DNA from: CBDATG01 sp965200145
GTDB lineage: Bacteria > Chloroflexota > Dehalococcoidia > Lucifugimonadales > Lucifugimonadaceae
DNA: 64,000 nucleotides
Assembly: GCA_965200145.1 (NCBI GenBank)
Contig: CBDATG010000003.1
Span: 1-64,000 of the forward strand
Direction of reading: 5' to 3'
The translations under genes were made by a program, and so were the position numbers. Below are positions 52,701-61,800 of the stretch, in pieces. Every line of letters begins with the position of its first letter. Within the stretch, counting starts at the first letter, position 1. The notes beneath the pieces are model-generated. The model saw only the letters and a list, made by a program, of their open reading frames with translations. It had not been told where the DNA came from and searched no databases.

Positions 52701-53608
52701 ATGTCTTCGTCAAACCTCACCAGTCCTGTGAGATTGCAGATCTTGGCGGTCGTCAGCCCTGTGATCGCTGCCGCCTCGGCCTGCGTAACAGGCGCGGTGC
52801 ATCCGCTCTTGCCCGTAGCACTTTCCAAGTAACCATAGAAACGGATCACAGTGTCGTCGGACAGGGCGTTACCATCGAACTCTCGATGTAGGGGCAGGTA
52901 ATTCTCGCCCGCGGGCAAGTGGACTTCAAGCACGTTTCCAGAAGGACGAGAGTCCGTGAACGTGACCGCCGCGCTACCGCGCTGGGCAGTAACAGTCTCT
53001 CGGTCGACGAATGTCTGCAACCGATCGTAATCAAGCAGAGTGTCGCCATCCATCGGCGCAGTCGCGAAGAATTCGTCGTTGATCAGCTTGTAGACACCGC
53101 AAAGCTCCCGGTCGTAGCCATCGATTGTGGAACTACGCGCCGCAGTAGGATTGAAGACGCCATCCGCGTTGTAGCAATCCAAAGCGGCCGTCAAAGTGGG
53201 ATGCTGATCTCCACCGGCGCGCAGCAACACTGGCGTGCGCCGGTCTCGGCCATCGTCAAGGATGCTTACCTTGATCAGGTCTGAGTCTTGAAGCACAGCT
53301 CGCGGCTCCTCCGCCGATGTCTTCGGGTCTACCGCATACGTCGCAAAGATCGTCGACGCAGTCTCCAAACCTTGAATGCCAGAGTTGCTACCGGTGTCAA
53401 GGCGGTACGTGTCAGCGTCATCATTGGCGTTGTCGATGCAATCATCCTCTCCGAACACATCGGAGCTGGTTGCGTAGCACGTTCCGACGTTCAGGACGTC
53501 GATCTTGCCTGCTGCTGCGCTAGCGTCGGGGGTGTAATCCCTCGCGGCGACGTACGATATCGCGAAAGCGATAGCTAGTGCGGTGAAGATTTTCGCTGCC
53601 AGTTTCAC
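49727..53608 (-). CDS. Large exported Ig-like surface protein, paralogue 2
   Basis: A 1293-residue paralogue with the same plan as its neighbours. The signal VKLAAKIFTALAIAFAISYVAA is followed by DVLNVGTCYATSSDVFGEDDC and TYAVDPKTSAEEPRAVL. Then come LWLKETGRFTGRYEGYLRLTD and the Ig-like PITIDTEPPEILVESPA. NVLGWYSRHIISID, a second Cys pair (SFVCDKFTWTD...GECDGT) and LLAGWNAVSVPAMP follow, and it ends GIWVYYADGFNLAP. It is closest to paralogue 1, sharing promoter and Shine-Dalgarno region as well as protein. The GTG at 53608 has AGGAGG nine bases upstream; the open frame to 53722 would add a basic leader absent from paralogues 3 and 4. Long Asp-rich loops suggest calcium binding, which is unproven. 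Confidence 0.88.
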   Translation of the reverse strand: MKLAAKIFTALAIAFAISYVAARDYTPDASAAAGKIDVLNVGTCYATSSDVFGEDDCIDNANDDADTYRLDTGSNSGIQGLETASTIFATYAVDPKTSAEEPRAVLQDSDLIKVSILDDGRDRRTPVLLRAGGDQHPTLTAALDCYNADGVFNPTAARSSTIDGYDRELCGVYKLINDEFFATAPMDGDTLLDYDRLQTFVDRETVTAQRGSAAVTFTDSRPSGNVLEVHLPAGENYLPLHREFDGNALSDDTVIRFYGYLESATGKSGCTAPVTQAEAAAITGLTTAKICNLTGLVRFDEDIGSGSTREEIDGGVAPWITFGMGVGQGDKIHIRYVYYRTSEREELIGGKKQGTEYGSTEPPRFTKDESGDDPNAVLLESNGDGTARSQNLWLKETGRFTGRYEGYLRLTDANGNTVDDDTNWGRATAHATTPDIAGAAVLGVQGGPVTIRYRDYEGDIQSVPITIDTEPPEILVESPAYKENFADQRVRVVGTFGDDGSRLREDSFRLFLDNQDDDDENGEDFAQVVFNFSVDADPSDDDGGVYGCVGIANPTNASDPVVQLTEDYTGERTPNCAQQFGVIGASDLFLSLEDADGNTLYAEIDPDDFNDGADEGVFDDIARLDIEIPEGEELNNTVDFQAFVLDIAGNIGFTDSDVTGPTFIHDYGTKPSDRKAKRYNVLGWYSRHIISIDQQKPRLGRAVTGFYGENDDDEPQANVRGVMLLFDGAIDSGSVDNSTFRVELDAVSGADPAAASVADVDVVGDTVYLLVSEDFAPDATPKLSINSGRTVRDPAGNALTSNDDLDGVGDEAREAESEDGIPPTFSIELSNGSGTGTGNEGPSKLTKDSIVVRITSDEDIQSSPSVSFVCDKFTWTDTMGTDATTDDEASDLDGLVANRRGKLGAQNSTTIEPDEGECDGTDFTITTTPAYSRPGNTWEYQWRNPDGESVHLPDGNVTVVAFGRDTNGWSDDYGRSQDNSFNWGAATSVFELDSELEPPTRGDTPANIAMYGSVQPREGADVFESRPFVLLTFVDASTVSVDSFKIDGTAQDIAVLGNNRFLYWPEALSFGKHKVEVESVDAAGNEEDFSYEFEVKQRTAFTIELLAGWNAVSVPAMPISPAIGDVFTIDEVDQVVGWDSATPDAPWRIATKVDGVWSTNAEFAPLSTIVAGMGYWVHANGFVDQDVMLAGVPDRESAANAPAGPIGIATVKGWNFVGVVDTDGDQTQDGDFGEELKNSKDEMVTATDYLRTFKQAYTWDPIKSQFNVVEGGDNVEIGDGIWVYYADGFNLAP

Positions 53609-53806
53609 AGCTGCAGTCCTCCTGTGTGGTGTCGTCCCGGTTGCGCACACGCGCGGCATGTCCGACAGCGGCTTAATGCCACCATCTTCCGACATCTGCA
53701 ATGTTAACCGATCCGTTGCCATAGCATGTTGGTAAGGCTTAACACCCTACTCGGCGTTGCGCACATGAACGCACGCGCGCAAACCCGACTCACAATATGA
53801 TACCCG

Positions 53807-53834
53807 ATTCTAGCAACATACGGTGTTGTGTCAA
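53807..53834 (-). promoter_or_regulatory. Sigma70-type promoter of surface gene 2
   Basis: On the minus strand, TTGACA (53834-53829), a 16-bp spacer and TAGAAT (53812-53807). The -10 region and the following 24 bases match the promoter of surface gene 1 exactly. The predicted leader is about 190 bases long. The promoter region ends only 10 bp from the stop codon of the excalibur gene. Confidence 0.8.
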
Positions 53835-53843
53835 CCGACTTTT

Positions 53844-54341
53844 TCAGCGTAACCCCGCGCGTTCAAGACGGTTCAAACGTTTTACAACCGCAACTATGTC
53901 GCCATGAGCAGGAATACCCTGACATGCTACACCATTACGGTCACGGTCAAGACTGATCAACTCCGGATATCGGCTAACCCAGGTGTCAAACCAAGACTGC
54001 GCCTGCTCCCAGTAATCAAAGTCATCGCACACATATCGCATGTCAACCGGCACCAGATCAGCACCAGGTCGGTCGAACATCGTATCGCAGGGAATGAGAT
54101 TGCCGTTTGAGTCCAACCCATCGCGCACTCTTACATCACCACGGTGTGCATCCCAGTAGTCCGCCGCCGCCTGCCAAGTCGCAAACTCCGAACACCGAGT
54201 AACAACCGGCACCGAAGCACTCGAAGCGAACCCCAGATATCCAACCGCCGACAGCACACACACGTTAAGAAACAGCACCAAGGCAATCGACAATCGCGTT
54301 GGCGTGAACCTGACAAGCGATTGCATGGCGCGTCGGAACAT
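53844..54341 (-). CDS. Membrane-anchored protein with two excalibur-like calcium-binding repeats
   Basis: About 165 residues. An N-terminal anchor or signal (LSIALVLFLNVCVLSAVGYLGFA) is followed by two related repeats: CSEFATWQAAADYWDAHRGD...LDSNGNLIPC and CDDFDYWEQAQSWFDTWVSRYPELISLDRDRNGVAC. Each ends in a D-x-D/N-x-N/D-G loop before the closing Cys, as in the excalibur domain, so Ca2+ binding is predicted. The frame opens at 54431, but that would run across a terminator hairpin; ATG 54341, or 54326, is more likely. Its position between two surface-protein genes hints at an envelope role. Confidence 0.78.
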   Translation of the reverse strand: MFRRAMQSLVRFTPTRLSIALVLFLNVCVLSAVGYLGFASSASVPVVTRCSEFATWQAAADYWDAHRGDVRVRDGLDSNGNLIPCDTMFDRPGADLVPVDMRYVCDDFDYWEQAQSWFDTWVSRYPELISLDRDRNGVACQGIPAHGDIVAVVKRLNRLERAGLR

Positions 54342-54397
54342 GGCCTCAAGGCGTAACAACAAACGGCGCACGAGTAAGTTGCAACCGTACAAACAAA

Positions 54398-54427
54398 AAC
54401 GGGGCGGTCCCTTGAGACCGCCCCGTT
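54398..54427 (-). terminator. Rho-independent terminator of surface gene 3
   Basis: AACGGGGCGGTC (54398-54409) pairs with GACCGCCCCGTT (54416-54427) in a perfect 12-bp stem with a 6-base loop. On the minus strand it is followed by TTTTGTTT, a proper U-tract. It lies 28 bp after the stop codon. Confidence 0.92.
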
Positions 54428-54455
54428 CCACGTGCGGGAGGGTTAATCCCTCGAG

Positions 54456-57400
54456 CTACGGCGCAATGCCCGCATCGAAGTAGACCCAGATGCCCTCACC
54501 TATCTTGACGTTGTCGCTACCCTTCAGGACCTGGTAGTCATACGTGATGACATCCCATCGGTATGCCCTCGCAAAGCCCGCCAGGTAATCCTTAACCTCG
54601 ATGTCGTCCTGCTGGCCAACATTGGCCTCGCCCGCGACATTAACAATGCCATCCTTCAGGTTGGAACCTGCCCGACCTTCTGTCTGGTCGCCGTCCTGGT
54701 CGACCACGCCAACGAAGTTCCAACCCGGATAGGTCGGCACGCCCGTCAGCAACGGAACGTCACCAGTCTCGCGGTCAATCGGACCCTGCAGCTCAACCGA
54801 GACATCAACGAACTCTGTCGAATGCACCCAGTAGCCGTACTGCGCCTTCATGGTGTCCAAGTTGGCGGTTTCAATGCTCGACATCCAAACACCATCAGCC
54901 TTGGTCGCTATCGCCCAGGGACCGGTAGTCGACGACGGAATCCAACCGATAACACGGTCAACCGCCGACTCGCCGAATATGTCCTCGAGCGTGTTGGACC
55001 GAGGATCCGCTGGGAACGATATCGCATTCCATCCAGCGAAGAGACTCAACACAAACGGATCGCGAGACGTAACCTCGAACTTGAACGACTGGTTCTCAAC
55101 CTTGTTATCCGCAGCATCGCGCGCAGAGAACTTAACCTCATGCTCGCCAGAGCTCAACGTCGCCGGCCAGTACAGGAACTGGTTCTGTCCACGATTCTCA
55201 ATGCTCTCAGTGACATCAACGCCATCTACCATCAGCTCCGTCACCGTCACAGTCGTCGGCTCACCAGAGAAGTCCAACAGCACGAACGGACGACGCTCTG
55301 CAACCTTGTCATCCGCCGCCGGAAGCACTCGGCCTCCTGACTGATCGGACAATGGCGTCTCAAACGTCTCGTCAAACCGGAACTGTGTACTCGTCGAGCC
55401 CCAATTCTTGATCTGAGAGTCGTTATCACCAGCATCGTACTTCAGGTACTGGGAGCGGTCATTACCCCAAACGACGACCGTCGCCATCCCATCCGGGACA
55501 CGGGACTTGTTACCCGCCGGGAATTGCCGCCACGTGTACTCCCACGTGTTGTCACGCCGCGATAGCGATGTCGCAGGCCGGATACCGTAGTTGTCTGCCG
55601 TGTCAAGTGTCCCACAATCAGGGCCACCCTGAACCGAATCGCCCGCGATCGTGCCAGGCTGACCCGATGACGTAGCACCACTCAGACCACTAACGTAGTC
55701 CGATATGTCACTGTCTTCATCATCGTCCGTAAGGCGGTAGATCAGGTTCGAACACACAACAGCAACCTTCGGTGCACCAGATATCTCTTCGTCAGAGGTG
55801 ATGGACACCTTGATCGTCTCGCGAGTCAACCGGCTCGGTCCCTCGTTACCGGTCCCAACACCGGAACCGTCACTCAGATTCACCGTAAACACCGGGAGGT
55901 TCCCATCGTTCACAGTAACCGCCTGTTGCTCCTCTGAGCGTGTGACACGCCCAGCCAAGTCGCGAACCTCTTGACCACCGGCTATCGTCAGCTTCGGAGT
56001 CGCATCAGATGCCAACTCATCGTCGAGCTTCAAGAACACAAGCTTGCCGGAAACCGTGGTGTCAATCACTGGCAGCGAAATCTCGTCTTTCTCTCCCATC
56101 GTCAAGATAAACGTCGCTGTATCAATGCTCCGAGAATCCACCGGACCGTCAAAAACCACCATCACTCCAGCGCGGTCAACCAACGGCTCGTCATCACCGT
56201 CAACGTCATAGAAGCCCGTCACAGTGCGCTTGTCATCAATGATCGGGTCGACATTGTCAATGTAGACCACGTGCCTCGAGAAGACACCCAAGATGTTCGG
56301 CAGAGGCGCGTTCTCGCCCTCACCAAGCCTGTCCGTCAGCTTCGTGCCAAGATCGTTGATGTAGCGGGGATTCGCCTCATCGCTGTCGCTAAAGCCGATG
56401 TTGCCAGCCGTATCACGAACCAACGCGTGGAAGTCAATCGCATTGTTGTAAGGGTCGTCGTCCGCCGCGGTCCGGAAGTTGATCCGCACAGAGTCACGGA
56501 AAGCAGCATCAGAGTCACCGTCAGCGTGGTCCTCAGCATCTATCCCCTTGATCAGCGCAGTCGACGAATCGTCGCTTACATCCAGGTAAATGTGGTTGGC
56601 CTCGACAACTCCAAACGTCTGAGCGTCTTCAGTGAAGCCAGCATACTGGGTCTCGGTAGCAATCACACCGTCGGTCGCGTCGCTACCTGCGTTGACAACA
56701 CCAAGCTTCTCAGGTTGAGTCGGGGCAGGGTCAGTTCCCGATTTCACGAACAGACCGAGCGCCGGGTTCGCGTCAGTCTCATCGTCATCGTGATCCACGT
56801 ACAGAGCGAACGAATCCTCGGCCAAGCCAGACTCAGAATCGTTCAGCGAACCCGCGAAGTTTATCTCCTCGTCATCGCTCCGACCATTGTTCTGAGGACT
56901 CGATACCTCAATCGTCGGCGGCTCTATGTCAATGGAAACCGTGAAGCTGTGCGTAGTGCCATCGGTGTCCTTGTATTCGATCCGGACCGGACCGTTGTCA
57001 ACACCGATAACCGCACCAGTGTCGGGTTCAACGAGTCCGTCTTTCCGATCGTCGGCGTTAGCCTCACCCGGCGCATGACGCACTTCAATACCCCAGTTCC
57101 CGCGTACGGCGTCATCTGCGAAAAGGTCGTTGGTTCCAACTTCCTTGCCGTTGCCGTCAGAGTCGGTCAAGCGAACGAAACCCTCAAAAACACCAGAGAA
57201 ACGACCCGTCTCCTCAAGGTACAGATTGCGATCCGTCTGGACTCCATCCGCAGACACCTCTAGCACGAACTTGTCGTAATCACCGAAGTTGTCACCTAGC
57301 TCGTCATCTGCACAAGCCGCTTGATTGTCTTTGATGTACGCCGCGACGGTGTTCGGGTTGGCCGTAAGCTCCCCATTCACTGTCAACCGGCTTCCCTCAT

Positions 57401-58412
57401 CCGTATCTGTCGCAGGATCGTCGACAGAACCACTCAACGGGAGGCAGGTCTCACCACCCATCATGTACTCAACGTCACTCGTCAGGTAGTGGATCGCACG
57501 CAACGTGATCGTGTCGCCAACACGAGGGTTCGCCTGGAGAGAAACGGCCGGAGCTCGATTCGTCGAGCCCGGTACTACGTCTTCGTCCCACGTCAAGAAG
57601 CGGTTAAGCTCCCCGAACGTGATGTCTTCCAAGTCGTCCGCGTTGCCATCGGTGCCGTCTTCACCAACATTCGTCACACTCCCGAAGAAGCGCATCTCAC
57701 CGCGGTCAACTCCACGAGCAATCGGTTTGAACTCCGTCCCGGAGAGGATCAACTCAACGATGCCGGGTTGGGTAATTTGGACACTGTCATCGTTGTTAGG
57801 TACGCCACGCATGGTGAACGAGAACGTAGTCTCAACTGCAGGAACGTTGTCGATTCCCGAACCCGATGGTCCATCGTAAGCGTAGCCATCGATCGCTGCG
57901 GCAACTATCCCGCCCAAACGCGACTCCGGACCCTCAGTCGTTGGAGTAGGCGTCGTAGTGCCATCATCGCGAGTGGGGTCGAGCTCGGTCTCTAGCGTCA
58001 GCGGTGTGCCATCGGCTTCCGACTTCCGGCTAATCAGCACGCCCTGACGCACATCTCGCCCTTCATCATTGATGCTGATCTTGACAAGGTCCGAGTCGTC
58101 AAGTATCGCCCTCGCCGGCTCGTCCGCCGTCCGCGGGTCGTGTGCATACGTCGCGAAGAACCGCTCGCCCGACCTGATCTCGACCGCTCCTTCCAAACCA
58201 TCCCGATTGAACTTGAAGGTCTGGTAGTGCGAGTTGCAGTCGTCCTCTTTGAGGACCTTTGCATCCGTCGTATGACACGTCCCGACGTTTAGGGCAGCTA
58301 TCGTGGCTGCAGCAGCGTCAGTGCGTTGCGCCTGGAAACTTAATCCGGCGACGAATGCGACGGCGAGTGCTAGCGCCGTTAGCGCAGTTATGAGATTTGC
58401 TGTCCGCTGCAC
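54456..58412 (-). CDS. Large exported Ig-like surface protein, paralogue 3
   Basis: A 1318-residue paralogue. The signal ANLITALTALALAVAFVAGLSFQA leads to AALNVGTCHTTDAKVLKEDDC and TYAHDPRTADEPARAIL. LYLEETGRFSGVFEGFVRLTD and the Ig-like SIDIEPPTIEVSSPQN follow. Then come NILGVFSRHVVYID, a second Cys pair (AVVCSNLIYR...GPDCGT), LFAGWNAISFPADP and the end GIWVYFDAGIAP. The start is GTG with AGGAGG eight bases before it, the same leader style as paralogues 1 and 2. A SLTLETELDPTRDDGTTTPTPTTEG insertion near residue 150 is specific to this copy. It resembles paralogue 4 in using 'AHDP' where 1 and 2 have 'AVDP'. Confidence 0.88.
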   Translation of the reverse strand: MQRTANLITALTALALAVAFVAGLSFQAQRTDAAAATIAALNVGTCHTTDAKVLKEDDCNSHYQTFKFNRDGLEGAVEIRSGERFFATYAHDPRTADEPARAILDDSDLVKISINDEGRDVRQGVLISRKSEADGTPLTLETELDPTRDDGTTTPTPTTEGPESRLGGIVAAAIDGYAYDGPSGSGIDNVPAVETTFSFTMRGVPNNDDSVQITQPGIVELILSGTEFKPIARGVDRGEMRFFGSVTNVGEDGTDGNADDLEDITFGELNRFLTWDEDVVPGSTNRAPAVSLQANPRVGDTITLRAIHYLTSDVEYMMGGETCLPLSGSVDDPATDTDEGSRLTVNGELTANPNTVAAYIKDNQAACADDELGDNFGDYDKFVLEVSADGVQTDRNLYLEETGRFSGVFEGFVRLTDSDGNGKEVGTNDLFADDAVRGNWGIEVRHAPGEANADDRKDGLVEPDTGAVIGVDNGPVRIEYKDTDGTTHSFTVSIDIEPPTIEVSSPQNNGRSDDEEINFAGSLNDSESGLAEDSFALYVDHDDDETDANPALGLFVKSGTDPAPTQPEKLGVVNAGSDATDGVIATETQYAGFTEDAQTFGVVEANHIYLDVSDDSSTALIKGIDAEDHADGDSDAAFRDSVRINFRTAADDDPYNNAIDFHALVRDTAGNIGFSDSDEANPRYINDLGTKLTDRLGEGENAPLPNILGVFSRHVVYIDNVDPIIDDKRTVTGFYDVDGDDEPLVDRAGVMVVFDGPVDSRSIDTATFILTMGEKDEISLPVIDTTVSGKLVFLKLDDELASDATPKLTIAGGQEVRDLAGRVTRSEEQQAVTVNDGNLPVFTVNLSDGSGVGTGNEGPSRLTRETIKVSITSDEEISGAPKVAVVCSNLIYRLTDDDEDSDISDYVSGLSGATSSGQPGTIAGDSVQGGPDCGTLDTADNYGIRPATSLSRRDNTWEYTWRQFPAGNKSRVPDGMATVVVWGNDRSQYLKYDAGDNDSQIKNWGSTSTQFRFDETFETPLSDQSGGRVLPAADDKVAERRPFVLLDFSGEPTTVTVTELMVDGVDVTESIENRGQNQFLYWPATLSSGEHEVKFSARDAADNKVENQSFKFEVTSRDPFVLSLFAGWNAISFPADPRSNTLEDIFGESAVDRVIGWIPSSTTGPWAIATKADGVWMSSIETANLDTMKAQYGYWVHSTEFVDVSVELQGPIDRETGDVPLLTGVPTYPGWNFVGVVDQDGDQTEGRAGSNLKDGIVNVAGEANVGQQDDIEVKDYLAGFARAYRWDVITYDYQVLKGSDNVKIGEGIWVYFDAGIAP

Positions 58413-58582
58413 GCTACAGTCCTCCTAGTGACTACTTTTCAACGTCGGCAGCTGCCACGCAAGACCAAGCACCGCAGATGCGATGCAAGACAATGGCGTT
58501 GGCGGCCGATGTTATGCGTTGGGTATGCATGTTACTAACTAGCGCGCTTTCGCGCAATGCACAACGCGCGCCATGCCAGTAT

Positions 58583-58612
58583 ATGATAATCAATCCCTGT
58601 TGCGCGTGTCTA
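58583..58612 (-). promoter_or_regulatory. Candidate promoter of surface gene 3
   Basis: On the minus strand, TAGACA (58612-58607), an 18-bp spacer and TATCAT (58588-58583), each one base from consensus. It gives a leader of about 165 bases, close to those of surface genes 1 and 2. Confidence 0.6.
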
Positions 58613-58670
58613 CATACAGAATTTTCCGCGTAACTCGCACAATCATCAATAGCATAACACAAACGCGGAC

Positions 58671-58700
58671 TAACAGGGATAGACAGGATGGCGCAGGATG
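58671..58700. repeat. Copy of the AACAGGGATA/GCAGGAT repeat
   Basis: TAACAGGGATA, CAGGAT and GCAGGATG occur in the same order and spacing as in the arms of the inverted repeat at 62782-62855. It lies between surface genes 3 and 4 and represents a single arm. It appears to be a dispersed intergenic element. Confidence 0.7.
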
Positions 58701-58746
58701 CAAGCGTACTGTCGTCTAATGCACGCGCGCGCGAGGCGCAGACGCG

Positions 58747-58785
58747 GCATCGCCCCCGGTGCCGCTGGGGCGCCGGAGGCGATGC
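58747..58785 (-). terminator. GC-rich hairpin downstream of surface gene 4
   Basis: GCATCGCC at 58747-58754 pairs with GGCGATGC at 58778-58785, with an inner CCGG/CCGG-type stem. It is 37 bp after the stop of surface gene 4. No T-tract follows, so rho or a processing role is possible. Confidence 0.6.
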
Positions 58786-58821
58786 GTTGCGCGATTTCGT
58801 AGTTGCGGGGATTAGCACACC

Positions 58822-61800
58822 TTACGGCGCCACTCCCTCACCGTAGTAGACCCAGATGCCATCGCCTATCTCTATGTCATCCGTAGGCTCCAACGCCTCG
58901 AACTGACTGCGAGTCGAGTCCCAGGTGTAGGCACGGACGTAGCTGCCCAGGTACATGCGACCTGTCTGCACAACATCGCCCTGCTTCAAGCTCTGACCCC
59001 AGTCGTTCTGCGTCTGGTCACCATCCTGGTCAACCACGCCAACGAAGTTCCAGCCCTCAAAGGTCGTTATGCCAACAGGAGCGCTAGGCAAGTCAGCACT
59101 CAAACGCTCCGGACTGCGTAGCGGGATCGACTGGTTCACAAAGCTGTCTGTGTGCACCCAGTAACCTAACCCGGCCGTGATGTCGGTCAACTCACCGTAG
59201 TTCGTCGTCCAGACTCCGTCCTGACGCGTTGCAAGCAACCACTGCGGCGCATCGTCCTTGTTCGGACGCAGGTAGCTAATCACCTGATCAATCTGCGGAT
59301 TGGAGAATGCCGCCTCCAGGCTGCCATCAACCGGCTGCTGCGGCAATGACACCGCATTCCAGCCCGCCAACAACCTGACTACGAACGGCGCACGGGTTAC
59401 TACCTCGAACTCATACTGGAATGTTGCCTCGTTACCTGCGGCATCGCGGGCGTCTACCTCGACCTTGTGCGTGCCAAAGTTCAGACCCTCCGGCCAGTAG
59501 ATGAACCGGTTGCGCTCATTCGACTCAACACGCGTGGTCACGTCGACATCGTCAACTTGCAGCTGCTCAATCTCTATCTCCGTGTTCTCACCAGAGAAGT
59601 GCAGCATGATGAACGGACGACTCTCAGAAACCTTCTGGTTAGGCGTCGGCAACACAGTGCCAGCAGTGCTGTCAATGTTCCCACTCGCGATCAAAGGCTT
59701 AAGCGTAGTGTCGTACGTGAACTTCGTGTCCGCCGTGCCCCAGTTGTGCGTGTTGCCACTGCTGTCGGCCGTGATCTTGTACTGAGACTTGTCACGCGCG
59801 AACACTACTACTCGCAACTCGCCCTCAGGAACGCCGTTGTCGCGCCAGGTGTACTCCCAGTTCAGACCGGGACGCGTGTACATCTGCGTCGGAGTCGGCG
59901 TTAGCGCAGGAGCGGTATTGGCGGTCCCGCAACGGCCTTCCGGCACGTTGTTCGTCGGGTTCGTCGTCAACGCACCAGAGCGCGCCTCGGTAAAGTTGTC
60001 AATGTCCTGGTTGCGCACGTTGCTACCGGATGCGGCATACCGGAAGTTGGAGCAGATCACCGAGAAGTACGGCGCACCCTGCAACTCCTCATCCGACGTA
60101 ACTGACACCACTATCGTGTTGCGCGTCAGCGATGCCGAAGACTCGTTACCCTCGCCAGTGCCAGAGCCATTCGACAGCGATACCGTCAACGTCGGCGGCA
60201 CGCCATCTTTGGCCTCAAACGCTGACACCTCGCGCGCCTGCAGCTGGTTGCCCGCAAAGTCTTCAACGCGCTGACCAGAGGCTATCGATATCTTCGGAGT
60301 CTCGGACGTCTTCAAGTCCGCAGTGAGACGCAGGAAGATGCGCTTGCCCTGCACCCTGTAGGCGTCTACAACGGCCTTCGACCCATCATCCAGCTCAACA
60401 TCAAACGTGTTCTCCGTGATGTTGTCCTGACTGACATCGTTGTCAAACGTGATCATGATGCCACGACGATGCGCCACCGGCTCGTCATCCGAGTCCAAAC
60501 CGTAGTAGCCAGTGATCGTGTTGTCCTTCTGGAACTCGGGATCCTTGTCGTCCAAGTTGATCACATGGCGGCTGTACCAACCCAAGACGTTCGGAAGCGG
60601 CGGGTTGCCGGTTTGGCCTAGCCTGTCAGACAGCGCGGTGCCCAAGTCGTTGATGAACGAAGGCGCAGCAGGGTCTGCATCGGAGAAGCCGATGTTGCCC
60701 GCAAGGTCAATCACCACGCCCTGGAAGTCAACCGCGATCTCGCGTCCGTTCGAGGGGTGTCCCTCATAACGGGCGTCGTCGTCAAACGTGCCCTGGCCGT
60801 CACCGTCATCGTAGATATCGGCATTCACGACCTTACGTTCCGCATCGTTATCGGTCTCGCTCGCCTGTGGGTTATCCCCGGTCGACGTGAAGTAGATCGA
60901 ATTCGAACCAGAACCTTTCAATCCACTTAATACGCCGAAGAGCGTTCCGAAACTGTCAGTGGAGCGGTACTCGGCCCTCAGCCTCACCACCGCGTTGTTA
61001 GCACGGCCGGTAAGATTGGTTACCGGGATATTCAACACCGGTGCAGAGTCCTCCAGCGAATCGCCAACACTACCAGCGCCGCCATCCGTCTTGTTGTCAA
61101 CGTACAGCTTGAACGTGTCATCCGCCAGTCCGGCACCGCCATCCTCAAACGTGCCGATGAAGTCAGGCGAACGGTCATCACCGCTGGAATTGTGAACCGG
61201 CGAGGCGATAGTGATCGTCGGCGGCTGGATGTCGATCTCTATACCCATCGTGCGAGTCGCACCGTTCGAGTCCTTGTAGGTGATCGTGGCCGGACCACTC
61301 TGCACTCCGATGATCGCGGCACCGTTGTCGTCGTTCGTCGCCGCTAGACCATCACGGAAGTTCAATCCCCAGTCTCTCGCGGAGGTTCCATCGTTCCTGC
61401 CGTCACCATCGGCATCGGTTATCCGAACGTATCCCGTGTACTTACCGGAGAACCTGCCCGATTCTTTGAGGTACAGGTTCTGGGGGTCCTCGCCGTTGTC
61501 ACCTTGGACACGCGCCGTGAGTGCTGTGGCGTTGTTGAACTCTGAGGTCGTGTAGACCGGGTTGGTGTTGGACTGAATCGGCTTGCAGTCACCAGCGTCG
61601 ATGTCATCGTCCGCCATCGCCTCATTTGCGGTGTACACATCGCACTTCGCACCTCCAAGGATGACCTCCTCATCGCTGGTCTCATAGAGAACCGCGACGA
61701 TCACAAGGTCCTTGCCGTTGGTCACATTTGCCAGAACCGAAAGCCACGGAGGCGTGTCGCCGCCGCCAGAGGAGCGATCCTCATCCGCAATTAACGACTC

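Noticed and set aside
54342..54431. N-terminal extension of the excalibur protein
   Set aside because: It would run through the rho-independent terminator of surface gene 3, so translation there is unlikely.
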